Program-made: the position numbers and the translations under genes | Assembly: GCA_963971305.1 (NCBI GenBank) | Contig: OZ020306.1 | Coordinates: 38,399,512 to 38,463,511, forward strand | Direction of reading: 5' to 3' | Length of the DNA: 64,000 nt | DNA from: Arcuatula senhousia | Lineage: Eukaryota; Mollusca; Bivalvia; Mytilida; Mytilidae | Part shown: positions 21,501 through 33,582 of the stretch, piece after piece | Position numbering within the stretch: the first letter of the stretch is position 1 | Layout: every line of letters begins with the position of its first letter | The notes under the pieces: model-generated | The model's database searches: none | What the model saw: the letters and a program-made list of their open reading frames with translations, nothing else | What the model was told of the DNA's origin: nothing

Positions 21501-24500
21501 ACTCGTATACTATACCATATAGCAGGTAAATTTCGCGGCGTGCAAATTTCGTGATTTCATACCAAATGACCAAGTTGTTATATACGCGGACATTTAATTT
21601 TCGCGATTTAATAATATTCCCAGTACATATTTATGTTGATTCTATTTTACACGGGTTCTTAATTTTGCGATAGAGTAATGGTCGCGAATATCGCGAAAAT
21701 TTTCCGCTATACGGTATGTATTTTTTCGCTACATGGTTTAATATTATTTCTGATATTCTTCAGGACAATAAAGTAGAACCTGAACAGTTTACAGAGAGAT
21801 TACAGAAGGAGCTGAAATCATCACCTCAACCATATCTAGTGCCATTTCTAAAGGTTCATAACACTTGCCTACACATACATGTATTTAGAAAGTTAACCAG
21901 ATAATAAAAATGCTAATAAATATGAGGTGTTTGGCTTTGACCAATTATATGTTTAGTTTCAAATAACAATGTAAAGATTTTTCATGTGCAAAATTATGAA
22001 ACAAAGAAACAAAGTACATATAGCCCACAAGTACCCAACAAAATAAATTTTAGCACAAATGCCAGTTAAATAACAGTGCTTCAACAATTAAATGTTATGT
22101 TCTTTATTTATGAGGTACACAAAAGTTCTTGTCTTATAAGGAGCAAAGAGGTACCAATAGGGCATTCAAATGCAACAACAAAACCAGTTAACACGAAAGA
22201 GAACAGCACAAAGAAACACAAACCACCACAAAAAAACACAAAATAAAACAAACAGAAATCAACAAGCCTAACTCAGGTTGTAATGAGAGTGAACTCATGT
22301 GCTCTGGAAGTTCCTGCTTGCTATAGCACACCAATCACTCTGCCAAATTCCAATTCAGTGTGTCAAATAGGGGAAAGGAAGAATATGAATAAATATTTTT
22401 ATCTATTTCTATCTATTTCATATGTTATTTGATTATAATGGTTTGAATTATCATTTTAGAAAAGTTTGCCTTTATTGCGGCAGTCTTTATTAGAGAATAA
22501 AATGCACATAGAAGGTGTCAAGCCACCACCTCTTGAAGTAATGAAAGGTACACCATTCATGCCACAGCTTCAAGGAGGGCCACAACATATTAGATTACCA
22601 CAGGTACTGGCATAAAGCTAAATTACAAAACTGTTGTTATCATCTTTGTCATACTTTATTTTGACCTCCAAATTCTTTTATTAAAGCTAAAACACGGTTA
22701 ATCATAACTAACAAAAATGCAACATGTACGTCCTTGTTTTTGTCTCGCCTGCGAAGCAGAGCGGGACATAACGTCTTGTAACCCGATTTCGGCATGCTAC
22801 CCAGATTCGGCATTTCTGATTTAAAACATCAGGGTGAAGACATATAAGAAATTCAGCATAATTTTTATTCATAATATGATACTACATGATCTAGTGAACA
22901 TAATGAAACCAAAAACCTCAAAAATACATTTTATTTTTAAACCCCAAATCAATAAAATGCTTCTTGTATGACGTCATTTTAAACGTCCTAAATATTGACA
23001 TAGCTTGCGACGGTGCCTTCATTTCCAAACAATGAAAAAGACACAAAATCAACAATAAATTGAAACTTATTTAGTGATTTTTTTAGTAATGTTTGGAATT
23101 TAATAGATTTCATGTGATTTATCTGTAAGTACATGCATTATCTGTAATTTTTTTTTATGCCGAAATCGGGTTACATCGTGGAAACAAAAATGTAGTGAAG
23201 TAGGGTATGTTTGTCAGCATTTTACAAAGACACAACAAAGTTCAGGACTAAATCTTTTCGCTAGAAATTACAACAGGATGTTGAAGATTTCCATGGTAAA
23301 ATTTCAATATCTTACTGCGAGTCAAATAATTATGACACAGAAAAAACCTGAAAAAACTGTCGAATTTGGGTTACATGACGTTAGGTGGCGGCAGCTTTAA
23401 CTTTTTGGAAAAGTTTTATGAGCACCTCCATATCTCAAGGACTATAAGTCTTAGGTTGATGAATCTTGGTATGCATATGCCCCAGTAGTAACTTAGCACA
23501 GTTGCATCCCCATCTTTTGACCTTGACCTTGATTTTCTGGTTGAGTGACTTAGATTATTTTAATTGCATATATTAGCAATGTTTAAGTTTTATAAACATC
23601 TTTTGATCTCCGAAACTGAAAATCCATTCTGTATAGTATCATTGGTATAATTACCTAAAGTTAGCTTGAGGGGGCCTGGGTGACCAAGTGGTCTAAAGTG
23701 CTGGTTTAAATACTACACTATTGATCACTAGCCGATCACCTCTCAGCTGATGTTTGAGTCCTGTTATTTAACAAAAAGGGAATTCCCTGACTGTATGTGA
23801 TTAGGTACCTGCCATAGGTCAGTGGTTTCCTCTGGGTACTCCGGTTTCCTCCACTATTAAAACAGAACGCCATACATGGCGCAGGTGCGTCGATAAAGGG
23901 TGTTGAACACCAACACACGCACCCACCTTTAGCTTGAGTGTCCTGTTGAATCTTTAACAGATGAAACATGTATTATTTGACTGCATCTTTGTTTGTAATT
24001 TACATCTAGTTTTCTTTTCACTTCTTAAATATTCAAGAACTGTAAAAAAAAGACGCCTTTGAATTGATGATTTTATGATTCTATTATTTTAGCCAGTAGA
24101 TGGATTACAGATTAGACCAAATGCTTCAAGAATTATACATCGTCCAGTTATCCCCAAAACAGTGAATTTGTCAGCTGGGGGACCTATTCCAGGTCATGCC
24201 GTGGCCTCTACTAGTAAACCCCATAGTAAACCAAAATATGAGTCAATAAGGTGAGTCCCATCAATGTTCTGACATTATGAATATAAGTTTAAAAAAAAAG
24301 GTTTTTGTTTACAAAATTAAACAATTAAACCACACAGAAACATTCTTTTTTTTTTCAGTATAGACGTCAGCTGAAATTTTAAGTGTACATGTACTTGCAA
24401 AGAAAACATGATGACTTGACTAATTGTGAATTATAAAAGTTATTGTCATAATCCTCCAAAATCGGTTTCTATTTTATACTTTTTGACTGGGTATACAGGA

Positions 24501-27500
24501 AATAGGTAGATTATTTTCATGAGATGCAACTATTGCCTGAGGTGTAGCCGAAGCAATAGTTGTATCCAAGGGAAAATAATCTATCTATTTCCAGAATACC
24601 CAGTCAGAAAGTGTTTTATTATATCGAAAGAAACAAAAGAGAAAAACGTTGGTAGAATTTTAGCTATTTGAAAATGCATATGTAATAATAAAAATATTCA
24701 ACCAAGTTGCATGGAAAGTACTTTTAAAAGTTTTGCATAGGAAACTTGTGCAATTAACTATCTATGATGTGACGTAACCTGGGTAAAATATATCAATCAC
24801 AATTAAACAGTGAAAACGATTGGCTTAAGACGGGGCTTAATGATGGCAGAGTGCAAATAGTTGTGGCGAAGGCAATAGTTCGGAAACTATTGACCGGTCA
24901 TTAGTTCAAAGCTAGCAAACGAAAGAAAATAGTGCAACTATTGTATATGCATTTATTAAAAAAAAAAAACATTACAGAAGTTTAATAATTCATACTATTT
25001 TATTCTCCTTTAACAGAGATGATGATGATATCAACGATGTGGCAACTATGGGTGGTGTCAACCTGTCTGAGGAAAGTAAGAATATCCTAGCGAGTAACGC
25101 TGAATTTATTGGTACACAGATTCGGTCTTGTGCTGATGAAGCCTTTTTATTTCACCCAGCACTACAAAAAAGAGTCTCTTGTATAGGTAAGATAAAAACA
25201 TCCAGAAATAAGAAGCAATGGTGTACCAATGGGGAAATAAAATGCAATTAATCCAGAAAGTCCAATACTAAATCAGTAGACATATGATAATTGCTCAGTT
25301 CAAGAAATTGAAGAAGAAATGCACTTTTTATGCACTTGCACAAAATTTTTAACTCTGACAAGAATTATCTTTTTAATATTGCTAGTAAAAAATCCCATAT
25401 TTTTTCTCTTCTATGCAATGAGTCCAAGCAGGCCCTGGTTTCATAAAACATCTTCAAATTGAGTATTTCCTCAAATCTCTCCTCAACTCGAATTTCAACA
25501 TTTTTGATTGGTTAGGTTTTGAGTTTTGAGGAAGGATTTGAGGAAATACTCAATTTGAGAAGTTTTATGAAACTGGGGCCTGCTTGGACTCATTGCATAG
25601 ACTAGAAAAAATATGGCATCTTCCTACTAAGTAGTGAGGATACTGAAGTTTTATCAGCAACTGCAAACTTTATATCCAAAAATGCTGATTAAGAAGGGTT
25701 ATATTGTTATATCTTGCCCTTAATGTCAACTTGCATATTGTATCATTCACATTCATTTGTATTTATGCATATATGTAATGTATTTATTTATATTTGATAC
25801 TTCTTTATCAATCATGATCTCTTCTTATGTTATGTAACTCTGATTGCTCCTCGTGGGCTCTTGATTTGGTGAATAAAAGTTTGTTTGTTATAAGCATCAA
25901 AATAAGTAATTTTTATCTAAAGGTTTAAGTTGCTTTTCTATAAAAAAAGTATGATATCATCATGAAACTTTACACATACATGTACATGAGGACATGAGCA
26001 TACACTTAAAAATTATACCCTTGGCATCAACGTCGTGATTTGGTGATTGTGGAATGAAGAGCATGTTGTAGAATTGGGGCATCATGTCTCTTGGACAAAT
26101 TCTTGTTAGATAGATTTTAGAATATAAAATATTTTAGCTACTTAGTTGCACTGAGTGTATTTATATTATTTTTCAGCACGGAAACATGGTTTAGATGTAA
26201 ATAGTGATGTATTAAACCTTGTATCCCATGCAACGCAAGAGAGATTGCGTGATTTAGTAGAAAAATTAGCAACAATAGCAGAACATAGAATAGAAATTTA
26301 TAAGGTTAGTACAATGTAAATATATCTTTCAGTTTCAATGGTTTCTATGATGTTGTGTTCAGTATTAAGTTCAAGACTTTAAGTACAATTTGTTTAGGTC
26401 ATGCATTAAGTGTTTAGGTCATTCTGTTGGTCTGATTGTCTGCCCAAAATCCTGTGCCGGCACCACAAAACAATAGAAATTCCTGAGAATGAGAATTTTC
26501 TTCTGACTTAAGTATTTTTTTAAAGTTTTGTGGCTCCAGGGCCTGGTTTACTTAACTTGAAAATTACTTTTCCATGGAGCAAGACTTATATGGTATCATC
26601 AGGAAACTTGAAACGTATAAATGTTAGTATGATGGACAGGATATGAATTTTTAAAAATCACAATAAAATTTTACCTGTTCCATCAATTACAGGGTTGATT
26701 GATCACAAAAAAGAGAGCTATATACATAGGTTTACCTTCAGATGATATCATCACACAATCAAAATCATCGAAAAAAAAATCCCTGAGATGAACTTTATTG
26801 TTCTGTGATTGCTAAAAAAACAAGAAACATAAAAAAAACATGCTACATGTATAAAACACGAATGGCATCATGACTTGTAGACGTATTTGAGGAAAAATTT
26901 TAAAATTTAAAAAATAAGCGTCTTTGTTTTTAAAAAAGCAAATTCTTGTAAGGTATCTGATGTAATCTAACAGAAAATAGTTGTAAATTAATGTTATGCC
27001 CATTACTTCTGTTTACCAAATGCTTGAAAACCCAGGTGATATTTCTTCGGTGTAGTGGTATTATGGGAATGTAATGTTTTATGTAAGTATGATATGATCA
27101 GTATCATTTATGATTGAAGTAAATTGCAGTATATCATGTATTCTACTCTTTTCTATATTTGTAGATGGATGATCGGTTTGAAAGTAGTACAGATGTCAAA
27201 TCACAATTAAAGTTTATAGAAGAATTAGATAAATTAGAAAAGAAACGACACGAAGAGCAGGAGTGGGAAAAAATCATGAAGGCAGCAAAAGTATGTATAC
27301 TGTAGTGTTTAATTCTGCAAGATAAATGTTGAATAATTGAATATATGGGATACAAACTATCAAAACAAGTGGAATAGTATTCCACTTTTTCGGTTATAGT
27401 TGTGATTTAAAAGTTGTTTCTCTAATTTTCATCCTATTTGTCAACCTCTCAACCAGTTGTGGAAAAATATTTCTCACCTAGCATAATTGCACATGCAATT

Positions 27501-30094
27501 GATGAGCAACTTTTTTACATCTTTTTACCTGTAGATATAAGAGAAAAAACTTCTACAACTGCATTCTTTATGATTATGGAATTTCTAACATCTCGGGGAA
27601 ATAAGTTTGATATTTTAATGGATCAGCAAGCCTCCCATTAAAATAATTAAATTTATTTCCCTTGATGTTAGAAATTCCATAATCAACTTGATTGCGTTGT
27701 AGAAGTTATATGTATTTAACAAAAAACAATTTAACAAAACTGGAAGAAGTATGGAATCTTCAAAAAAGAAAAAAAATGGCAATGTGACAAAGTTTTTTTA
27801 ATTGAAGATAACCATGAAATGAAACCCCAGAATGAACCAAAAAAATCTTTAGAATTAAAAGAAATTGCATAAATAAGAAAAAAATTACAAATAAGAAAAA
27901 AACACAACATGGAAAATGTTTATTATTATCATTTATTAAAATTTATATATCTATTTTTGAAAATCAAATAAAGCCAGCATTTTCAAAACTTTTTAATTGT
28001 ATTTTTAGAGTCGGTCAAAGAATGAGGATCCGGAACAACAGAAAATAAAACAGAAAGCCAGAGAGGTATTGAAATGATACAAGCTTATACTTATGTATTA
28101 CATATCTTGACAGATCAGCTGTGAAAGAGATGGCATTTTTTTTCCGCTTGAGATTTGACCAAAAAATGAGAGAATTTAGTTTTTGTTTTTGTGTACTTCA
28201 GTGTTACTTGAGGATATACATAGGATTGTGCAAATTTACAAATCTACTTATGGTTTTAGTTCAATTACAAGAATATAAACAGTTAGTATTAAAAATAAAA
28301 TTTGTAAAACAATGCTTATAGGACAAGTAGAAAGCAAAAAAGATAATTATGAATTGTATTTGAATAAAAAGGTTTTAATTGATTTATCCATTAATACAAT
28401 GGATATTGTTTATGTTGACATTTGTAAGATGTTCTTTAGTGGACAAAATTAACAGTGAAATTTTAACATTCCAGTTACAACAAGCAGAAAATGACAGAAT
28501 GCGACAGAAAGAAGCCAACCAAACAGCATTAGCAGCAATAGGTCCTAGAAAGAAACGGAAAACAGATGCAATGGATATTCATCAGGTTTGGGAAAAAGCA
28601 AAACTTTGTACACTTAAATACTTCTTATTTAGATGACTTACTGTGTTTTTATAAATATTGGTGGGGAACTCATTTATTGTTATATGGTATAATTTGATGG
28701 GAGTCAATCATGGAAAGAGTTCAACAAAGTGTTTGATTACTTTTACCAACATGTGCAAATCACAAAATGAAAAAGCCAACCAAATGTCTTTGGGGGAGGG
28801 GAGAACCATGAAACTTAATAACCACAAAAATAAATGAATAAACAGTACCAAGATTTTCCGAAAACAGTAAAAATATATAGAACTCAGAAAATAATATCTA
28901 AATGATTCAGGCTATATAATATTGTTATTTCACAGCTAAGCAAACATTTTTTTTCAAAACTTTTATCTAACTGAGAGATTGTATCTTTTAATAAGCAATA
29001 TCTTTGTTTTCTTTACAGTCTGCTTCCAGTAGTATGAATCTCCACAATGGTCCACAATCATCTTCTAGGGCAGTAAGTATTCTTGTAGGTCAAAGTTACA
29101 GTTGGTAGAAGCAGAGACATCATTTGAAACTTTGTTTATACCCCTTCTTTGAAAATATGCAACAAGTTTTTTTCTAAGAACCAGTACATTAGAATAATTT
29201 GTCATCTTCCATGGTGGTTTGTTATTACAAGCAGAGCCTAAGTCATTTTCTAACCTTTCAGGCTATTTTATTGGCCAGATTTCACGGAGTGAAAAATCCG
29301 GGTTATGAAATTGTGAATGTCGGGCGTGCGATTTCGTAACAGTTTTCTCAGCAACTACTTATCACAGCCACTTGATATTTGGTATACAGCATCAGGGTGG
29401 GGTCCCATAAAGTGGGATTCGATTTCAGGTCTGTCACTAACCTACTTCCTGTTAAATGAAATCCGACCATTTTTTACTTTGACAGATTTTTCCTGTTAGG
29501 GTGTGGGGTTATCTTTTTATCATGGATACTTACTTCAATAATGTATATAAAAGGCGTCTAAAAGCTCTAGATGAATGTTTTCAAATTCAATTGAATAAAG
29601 TCTCATTAGGGATTATCAGAACATTTTTGTTATACAGTTATTTTCATTGTATAAGATGATGCAATTAATTTTTGATCTGAAAAATGCATATTAACTTGAG
29701 CTGATGTAGGTTAATATTTTTTTTATATCAAGCTAGTATACAGATTGCAACTGGTATTTTATAAAAAATGCTGAGCAAGGTAACCAAATATGTATACATT
29801 GTATATGCTGGATCAGTGCTGGGCCATTACACTTTAAATGTCAACCTTAGTGAGTGCACAGAATTTCATTAATGTAAATTTTTATATAATTTTATAGGTG
29901 TTGAATCATTATTTAAATTCATTGGATCAAACTTTCATGAACACTTGCTGTTGTCTTAAATTCTTTAGTCTATTTTTCAGACAATATCAAGACCAAGAAT
30001 TAAGAGAGTAACTCTCAGGGATGTGTTATTATTGATGGAAGAAGAACGGTCGTTATGTAGATCAGACACTTTGTACAAAACTTTCTTAAAGTGA
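17486..30094 (+). CDS. TAF4: TAF4, transcription initiation factor TFIID subunit 4
   Basis: Fourteen exons: 17486-18586, 19284-19433, 20275-20419, 20933-21063, 21764-21853, 22460-22603, 24093-24250, 25017-25186, 26177-26304, 27165-27290, 28009-28065, 28475-28585, 29019-29072, 29981-30094. They total 2679 nt (892 aa) with GT-AG sites and matching phases. The first ~465 residues are Ser/Asn/Val/Pro/Gln-rich and unstructured. The TAFH/NHR1 domain lies at about residues 473-560 (VKKCKNFLSTLIKLA, NVRDLIQGLI, YLVPFLKKSLPLLRQ). From about residue 640 comes the TAF4 C-terminal domain (DDDDINDV, GGVNLSEESKNILASN, ATQERLRDLVEKLA), a K/E-rich helix (SRSKNEDPEQ, TALAAIGPRKKRK) and the terminal RPRIKRVTLRDVLLLMEEER. 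TAF4 pairs with TAF12 by a histone fold and is a core TFIID scaffold; TAFH binds activators. The start lies in AAATGGCGG. No other family fits. Confidence 0.96.
20656..20868. mobile_element. MITE with ATACTGTGG / CCACAGTAT ends
   Basis: The 213-bp sequence in TAF4 intron 3 has exact 9-bp terminal inverted repeats, ATACTGTGG and CCACAGTAT, and an imperfectly palindromic interior. It belongs to the same family as the copies at 57550 and 60649. Confidence 0.75.
20933..22603 (+). CDS. TAF4: TAF4 exons 4-6: TAFH (NHR1) domain
   Basis: Exons 20933-21063, 21764-21853 and 22460-22603 encode the four-helix TAFH domain known from TAF4/TAF4B and ETO/RUNX1T1 proteins. The first acceptor is a tandem NAGNAG (TATAGCAG|GT), which allows inclusion or loss of one alanine without changing frame. 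Confidence 0.9.
21505..21716. mobile_element. Imperfect foldback MITE (TATAGC..AAATTTCGCG)
   Basis: The left arm ACCATATAGCAGGTAAATTT(CGCG) and the right arm (CGCG)AAAATTTTCCGCTATACGG are inverted imperfect copies in TAF4 intron 4. The interior is rich in CGCGA/TCGCG, unlike the surrounding AT-rich intron. It ends about 50 bp before exon 5. Confidence 0.7.
22136..22330 (-). mobile_element. Reverse fragment of the dispersed repeat (3' part)
   Basis: The reverse complement matches the 46227-46459 family: CTATAGCAAGCAGGAACTTCC, then AGTGAGTTCACTCT-type sequence, and GGTACCAATAGGGCATTC at the far end. It lies in TAF4 intron 5 and is diverged and partly A-rich. Confidence 0.6.
22741..23627 (-). 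mobile_element. GTCTCGCCTGC-ended element, reversed, head truncated, with insertion
   Basis: The left edge TGTCTCGCCTGCGAAGCAGA is the reverse complement of the right ends at 36892 and 50610. From 23390 the reverse complement of the family core follows: one repeat unit (CCTTGACCTTGATTTTCTGG, TTGATGAATCTTGGTATGCA) and then the head up to GAAAATCCAT, where it stops. Between them, 22778-23174 is an inserted inverted-repeat segment. It lies in TAF4 intron 6. Confidence 0.8.
22778..23174. mobile_element. 397-bp segment with perfect 18-bp inverted ends
   Basis: GTAACCCGATTTCGGCAT at 22778-22795 is the exact reverse complement of ATGCCGAAATCGGGTTAC at 23157-23174. Partial copies of the end motif recur inside and downstream (CAGATTCGGCAT at about 22802, GAATTTGGGTTACATGACG at about 23362). 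It sits inside the reversed element described above. No ORF. Confidence 0.8.
23671..23935 (+). mobile_element. tRNA-derived SINE
   Basis: The head resembles a tRNA gene with both polymerase III promoter boxes: A box TGACCAAGTGG at 23681-23691 and B box GTTTGAGTCC at 23752-23761. The spacing of about 60 bp suggests a long variable arm as in Leu/Ser tRNAs. The body follows (TAGGTACCTGCCATAGGTCA, GGGTACTCCGGTTTCCTCC), a type of conserved SINE core common in marine invertebrates. It lies in TAF4 intron 6, same strand. Confidence 0.75.
24477..24625. repeat. Foldback (inverted repeat) in TAF4 intron 7
   Basis: Left arm pieces TTTTTGACTGGGTAT, GGAAATAG, TAGATTATTTTC and GCAACTATTGC are matched in inverted order by GCAATAGTTG, GGAAAATAATCTA, CTATTTCC and ATACCCAGTCAGAAA. 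Arms are about 65 bp with a ~15-bp loop (GAGGTGTAGCCGAA region). Confidence 0.85.
25396..25616. repeat. Long foldback in TAF4 intron 8, arms ~82 bp
   Basis: The left arm at 25396-25477 and the right arm at 25535-25616 are inverted copies with few mismatches. For example, CTATGCAATGAGTCCAAGCA on the left meets TGCTTGGACTCATTGCATAG on the right, and CAAATTGAGTATTTCCTCAA meets TTGAGGAAATACTCAATTTG. The loop is about 57 bp. A transcript of the intron would form a long double strand. Confidence 0.9.
27537..27710. repeat. Foldback in TAF4 intron 10
   Basis: AACTTCTACAAC...GATTATGGAATTTCTAACATC on the left is answered by GATGTTAGAAATTCCATAATC...GTTGTAGAAGTT on the right. The arms are about 60 bp around an AT-rich loop. 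The open frame across it (27438-27641) is only repeat sequence. Confidence 0.85.
28475..30094 (+). CDS. TAF4: TAF4 exons 12-14: C-terminal end
   Basis: Exons 28475-28585 (LQQAENDRMRQKE...GPRKKRKTDAMDIHQ), 29019-29072 (SASSSMNLHNGPQSSSRA) and 29981-30094 (TISRPRIKRVTLRDVLLLME...YKTFLK, stop TGA 30092-30094) give the conserved family ending. The exon 13 segment is short and variable, as in other TAF4 proteins. Confidence 0.92.
29273..29505 (+). mobile_element. ~210-bp dispersed element (copy 1)
   Basis: The sequence contains CCAGATTTCACGGAGTGAAAAAT, CACAGCCACTTGATATTTGG and ACCTACTTCCTGTT. Reverse copies lie at 40895-41105 and 60111-60305. It lies in TAF4 intron 13. The left edge is itself a small hairpin (ATTTCACGGAGTGAAAAAT). 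Confidence 0.75.
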
Positions 30095-33000
30095 CGAGAT
30101 CTAAATAATTGATAATATTATTCTGGCAGCTAACTAACAAACAGCCAATGGCTTAAAAAGGGTGTAGGCCAAGCAAGCAGGAGTAGGATTCTCAATATTG
30201 AAGAGCATGAAGAGGATTGGAATCGTTCAGAATGAGTGCAGTCAAGAGAAAGGAAATGAAATGAGTTATCCTCAAATAAGAGCAGCGGCAATTGATAGCC
30301 AAGAAAATAGAAGAGTATGGTCATATTAAGATACAAAGACCGTCTAATAGGGAGAGTCAAGAAAATAGAAAAACATTTTCTGACCAAGATGGAAAGGGAG
30401 TGGATGGCCATCAATATTAAGTCAAAAGTGCATGTTTCACAGTAGAGAATCATCCATTACAAATTTCAAACATCAAATACACAAGAGAAAACATAATGGA
30501 GGGTCAATGATGATATTTTATAATGGCCAAGGAATCTTATTCTGAAAATATTTTATTTAATTTAAAAGTTTTATGTTTAGTTTTTCCTGATTATTACATT
30601 GTATGTTGCTTTTACACATATAACAACACTTTCAAAAAGTATTTTTTCAATGTAAAGTACAATGAATTCTTATTTGGACATTTTAAATTATTTAGGCCCA
30701 TATAGATTGATACACATGTGTACAACAAATAAATGTATAATTCTGTATGATAAAAAACAATTTTTACCTGAAAAGGCCTTAAAATTTTATGTTGAATTTG
30801 TTCCATGATATAATAAATTATAATGGTCAGGACAAAATTGGTTTTAAAGTCTGACTAATTAAAGCAAAACTATTTCCAAATATGTTTTCATTATCTTGAT
30901 TTTACATTTCCTGGTCTTAAACCTACAATACTAATATACTAAAAACCTAAGTTTAAATTCCTGTAGCTTAAGACTTATCTTCACCCTTTACATCAAAGTG
31001 AAAATGTCCTTATAAACAAATTCAATTAAAATTTGACTCAGTGTGACAATCCATTGCAACCTTTCCAACAATTCCATCTAAAGCCTCAATATCAAAATGC
31101 ACAAGAAGGATCTAAAGAAATTTCTATTTCCACTTTAGCATACATATTTGTCAAAATCAATTACATGTAGAATTTCATGTTGTACATGTATGGCTGCATC
31201 TTCATTATTCAGTTTGGTTTCTTTCTCACTGGGCCTGTTGGCGTAACCTTGCCCTACTATAAAAACGTATGTGCAATCACTGAATTGTTACAAGTTGATC
31301 ATGTGCTAGCTTTTGAATTCACAATAATTTTATAATTTTGATATTTGAAATGTGATTTTGTTAATTTGTGATTTTTTGTATAGTTTTGATTCTTGTTTTC
31401 AAATTTAAGGCTTTCTTTACTCCCTACAAGTTGCAAAGTCAATTAATGAGCACAACAATTAAATTAAAATGTTGAAAGATTAAAGGGGATATTTATAAAC
31501 AAGGTAACACAATGAAAACTATTCAAAAGACATAGAATTCTTGTAAAGATTGTAAAATTATCTTCTTATTTCGGTAAAATATATTTTTTCAGGTTTTTAT
31601 TCAAAGTACAAAATGTATATTCAATGTCTCATTTACCATGACAAAAAATATGTTAACAGAACATTGTTTTTGTGTTGGTAGTTCAGATGAACCAAATTTT
31701 GACTTATTTCTATGCCCAGATGTTAGCAATAGGGAAAGGGGGGTAATTGTATTATACATTTTCCCTATGTACATGTATGTTTTTATTTTTCAAATTTTCC
31801 TTATAAATAACATGAAAAACAAATTGGTGGGTGTTTAACTGCCAAGAACTGCTTTTGGTAAACAAAATTGAATTTTGACATCTTCATTTCTCTACCACAA
31901 ACCTTTGTTGTATAACTTTCATAAAACTGCCAAATAAATAATTTAAATTTGTAGAAAGAATTTGAAATGTTGTTAGATTTTGTGGTGTTATGGCCCCTTA
32001 AAAAATGAATATGTTAACTGTTGCCCATCTTTTTATTTTCTCTTTCAAAGTAGAATTTATGTCCAAAATAGTATTTCATTGGCTAAAATAATTCAATTGA
32101 CATACATTTATGTAGCTACAAAATTGTGTATGACACTGATTTGTTTATTTCTGGGGCTACTCCAACAGATAACTTTGATAAACAGGTTTCTGAAACTTTC
32201 ATTACTCAAATTGTTGATGAAGAATTTGCACCCAGTTTTTATTCTGTGGTTTTTTTTTCTTTGATTTGCACAAACAGAATTTAAACTGCCCAGATAAACA
32301 GTTGAAGTCCCCTAACTGGAATTGAAAATCCATTCTAAATTGATTTTAAATCTTTTGTTAATTCAATTTTTAAGATAAAAACAATGTTTTCTTGTTTTCT
32401 TATGCTGGTACACATGTATCTGTTGTATTTGGTTGCTATTATTAAATAATAGAATTAAAAAATAGATATCTGTTGGAACGGCTATAAATTATAATGTGTT
32501 AGAAAATGTAGTGGTGTTTTTTTTTTAAGTTCAATATTAGAATACAAAAATCAGTTCCTCTACCTGTTGTAAATTGTGTAACTTTTTTTTTTCATTTTTG
32601 TACAATGATTTTGTATGCTTAATGAATATGCATTTTGATAGTAGGTTTACACTACAGCTGGTGATGAATTTTTGAACCTTTTTCTTGCTTATTTTTCTAC
32701 TTCTCGTAAAATGTGATCTCAAGAAATTCATAATTGCCAGATCTGCTTTAAAAATAAACATTGAGACATAACCCATAATAGGGGTTATTTCAACACTGAA
32801 CTCTATTTTTAGCATCAGGGAAAAGCCAGAATGTTGTTTGTACTTATTTTTATTCTCAGGGCAGAGAAAACCAGAGATGCATTTGAATCTTTGTCAAGAA
32901 AGAAATTATTTCAAATGAATTGTTTTCAAAAAAGACAAAATTGCATTCACAATACCATTATTATAGTGTGTATGAATCTACCATTTTTTAATTATGAAAA

Positions 33001-33582
33001 ATTTATATAAAATGACCTTTACAAGGTCATAGTGTGAAAGATTTGTCTAATAATCACACAGTATATATGTGTGCAACTGTGTGTTGAATGTGTATAACAC
33101 ATGAATTTGTGTATGGAGTAAATGATGAAAATATTTGTGATAGAAAGAATATTTGTTAAATTATATTTAATTATAAATAAGGATGTTGTTAGAGAAGTTT
33201 GATACATAAATGAATAAATTTGCTGATATTTAATATTGTTATATAACCTTCACTCTATACTGACCCTATCTAAAGGACTATTCTTGATTCACCTTCTTTG
33301 TTGTTCATGCTCTTGTGGCTCTTACAGTTATTTAGTTAATATGAGACAGGCACAGCTAGGTTGAGGGACCAGTCATTAAAAAAATTCTAGTGGTGGATTT
33401 ACAGGAGGCAATGAGCCCAAAGCAATCAGGCCAGTCTTATTATTAAATGAATTACTGGAAATCATTTAAGCAGACAAGGCACATGTCCTCATTTTGGTCA
33501 GTTCAGCACCCCCTCCTTTCTTGGCATAAATTCAGTAAGCAGTGTTTAGCAAAAAATGATGGAGACAAACCCTTCTGCTTTT
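30095..33582. other. TAF4 3' flank; no gene seen
   Basis: This AT-rich sequence after the TAF4 stop probably includes its 3' UTR; an AATAAA at 30728-30733 is one candidate polyadenylation signal. No coding exon is recognised and the open frames are short and isolated. Confidence 0.5.

Noticed and set aside
27143..27385. 80-codon minus-strand frame
   Set aside because: Antisense of TAF4 exon 10.
30130..30453. 107-codon minus-strand frame after TAF4
   Set aside because: No family resemblance or splice context; probably chance in the UTR.
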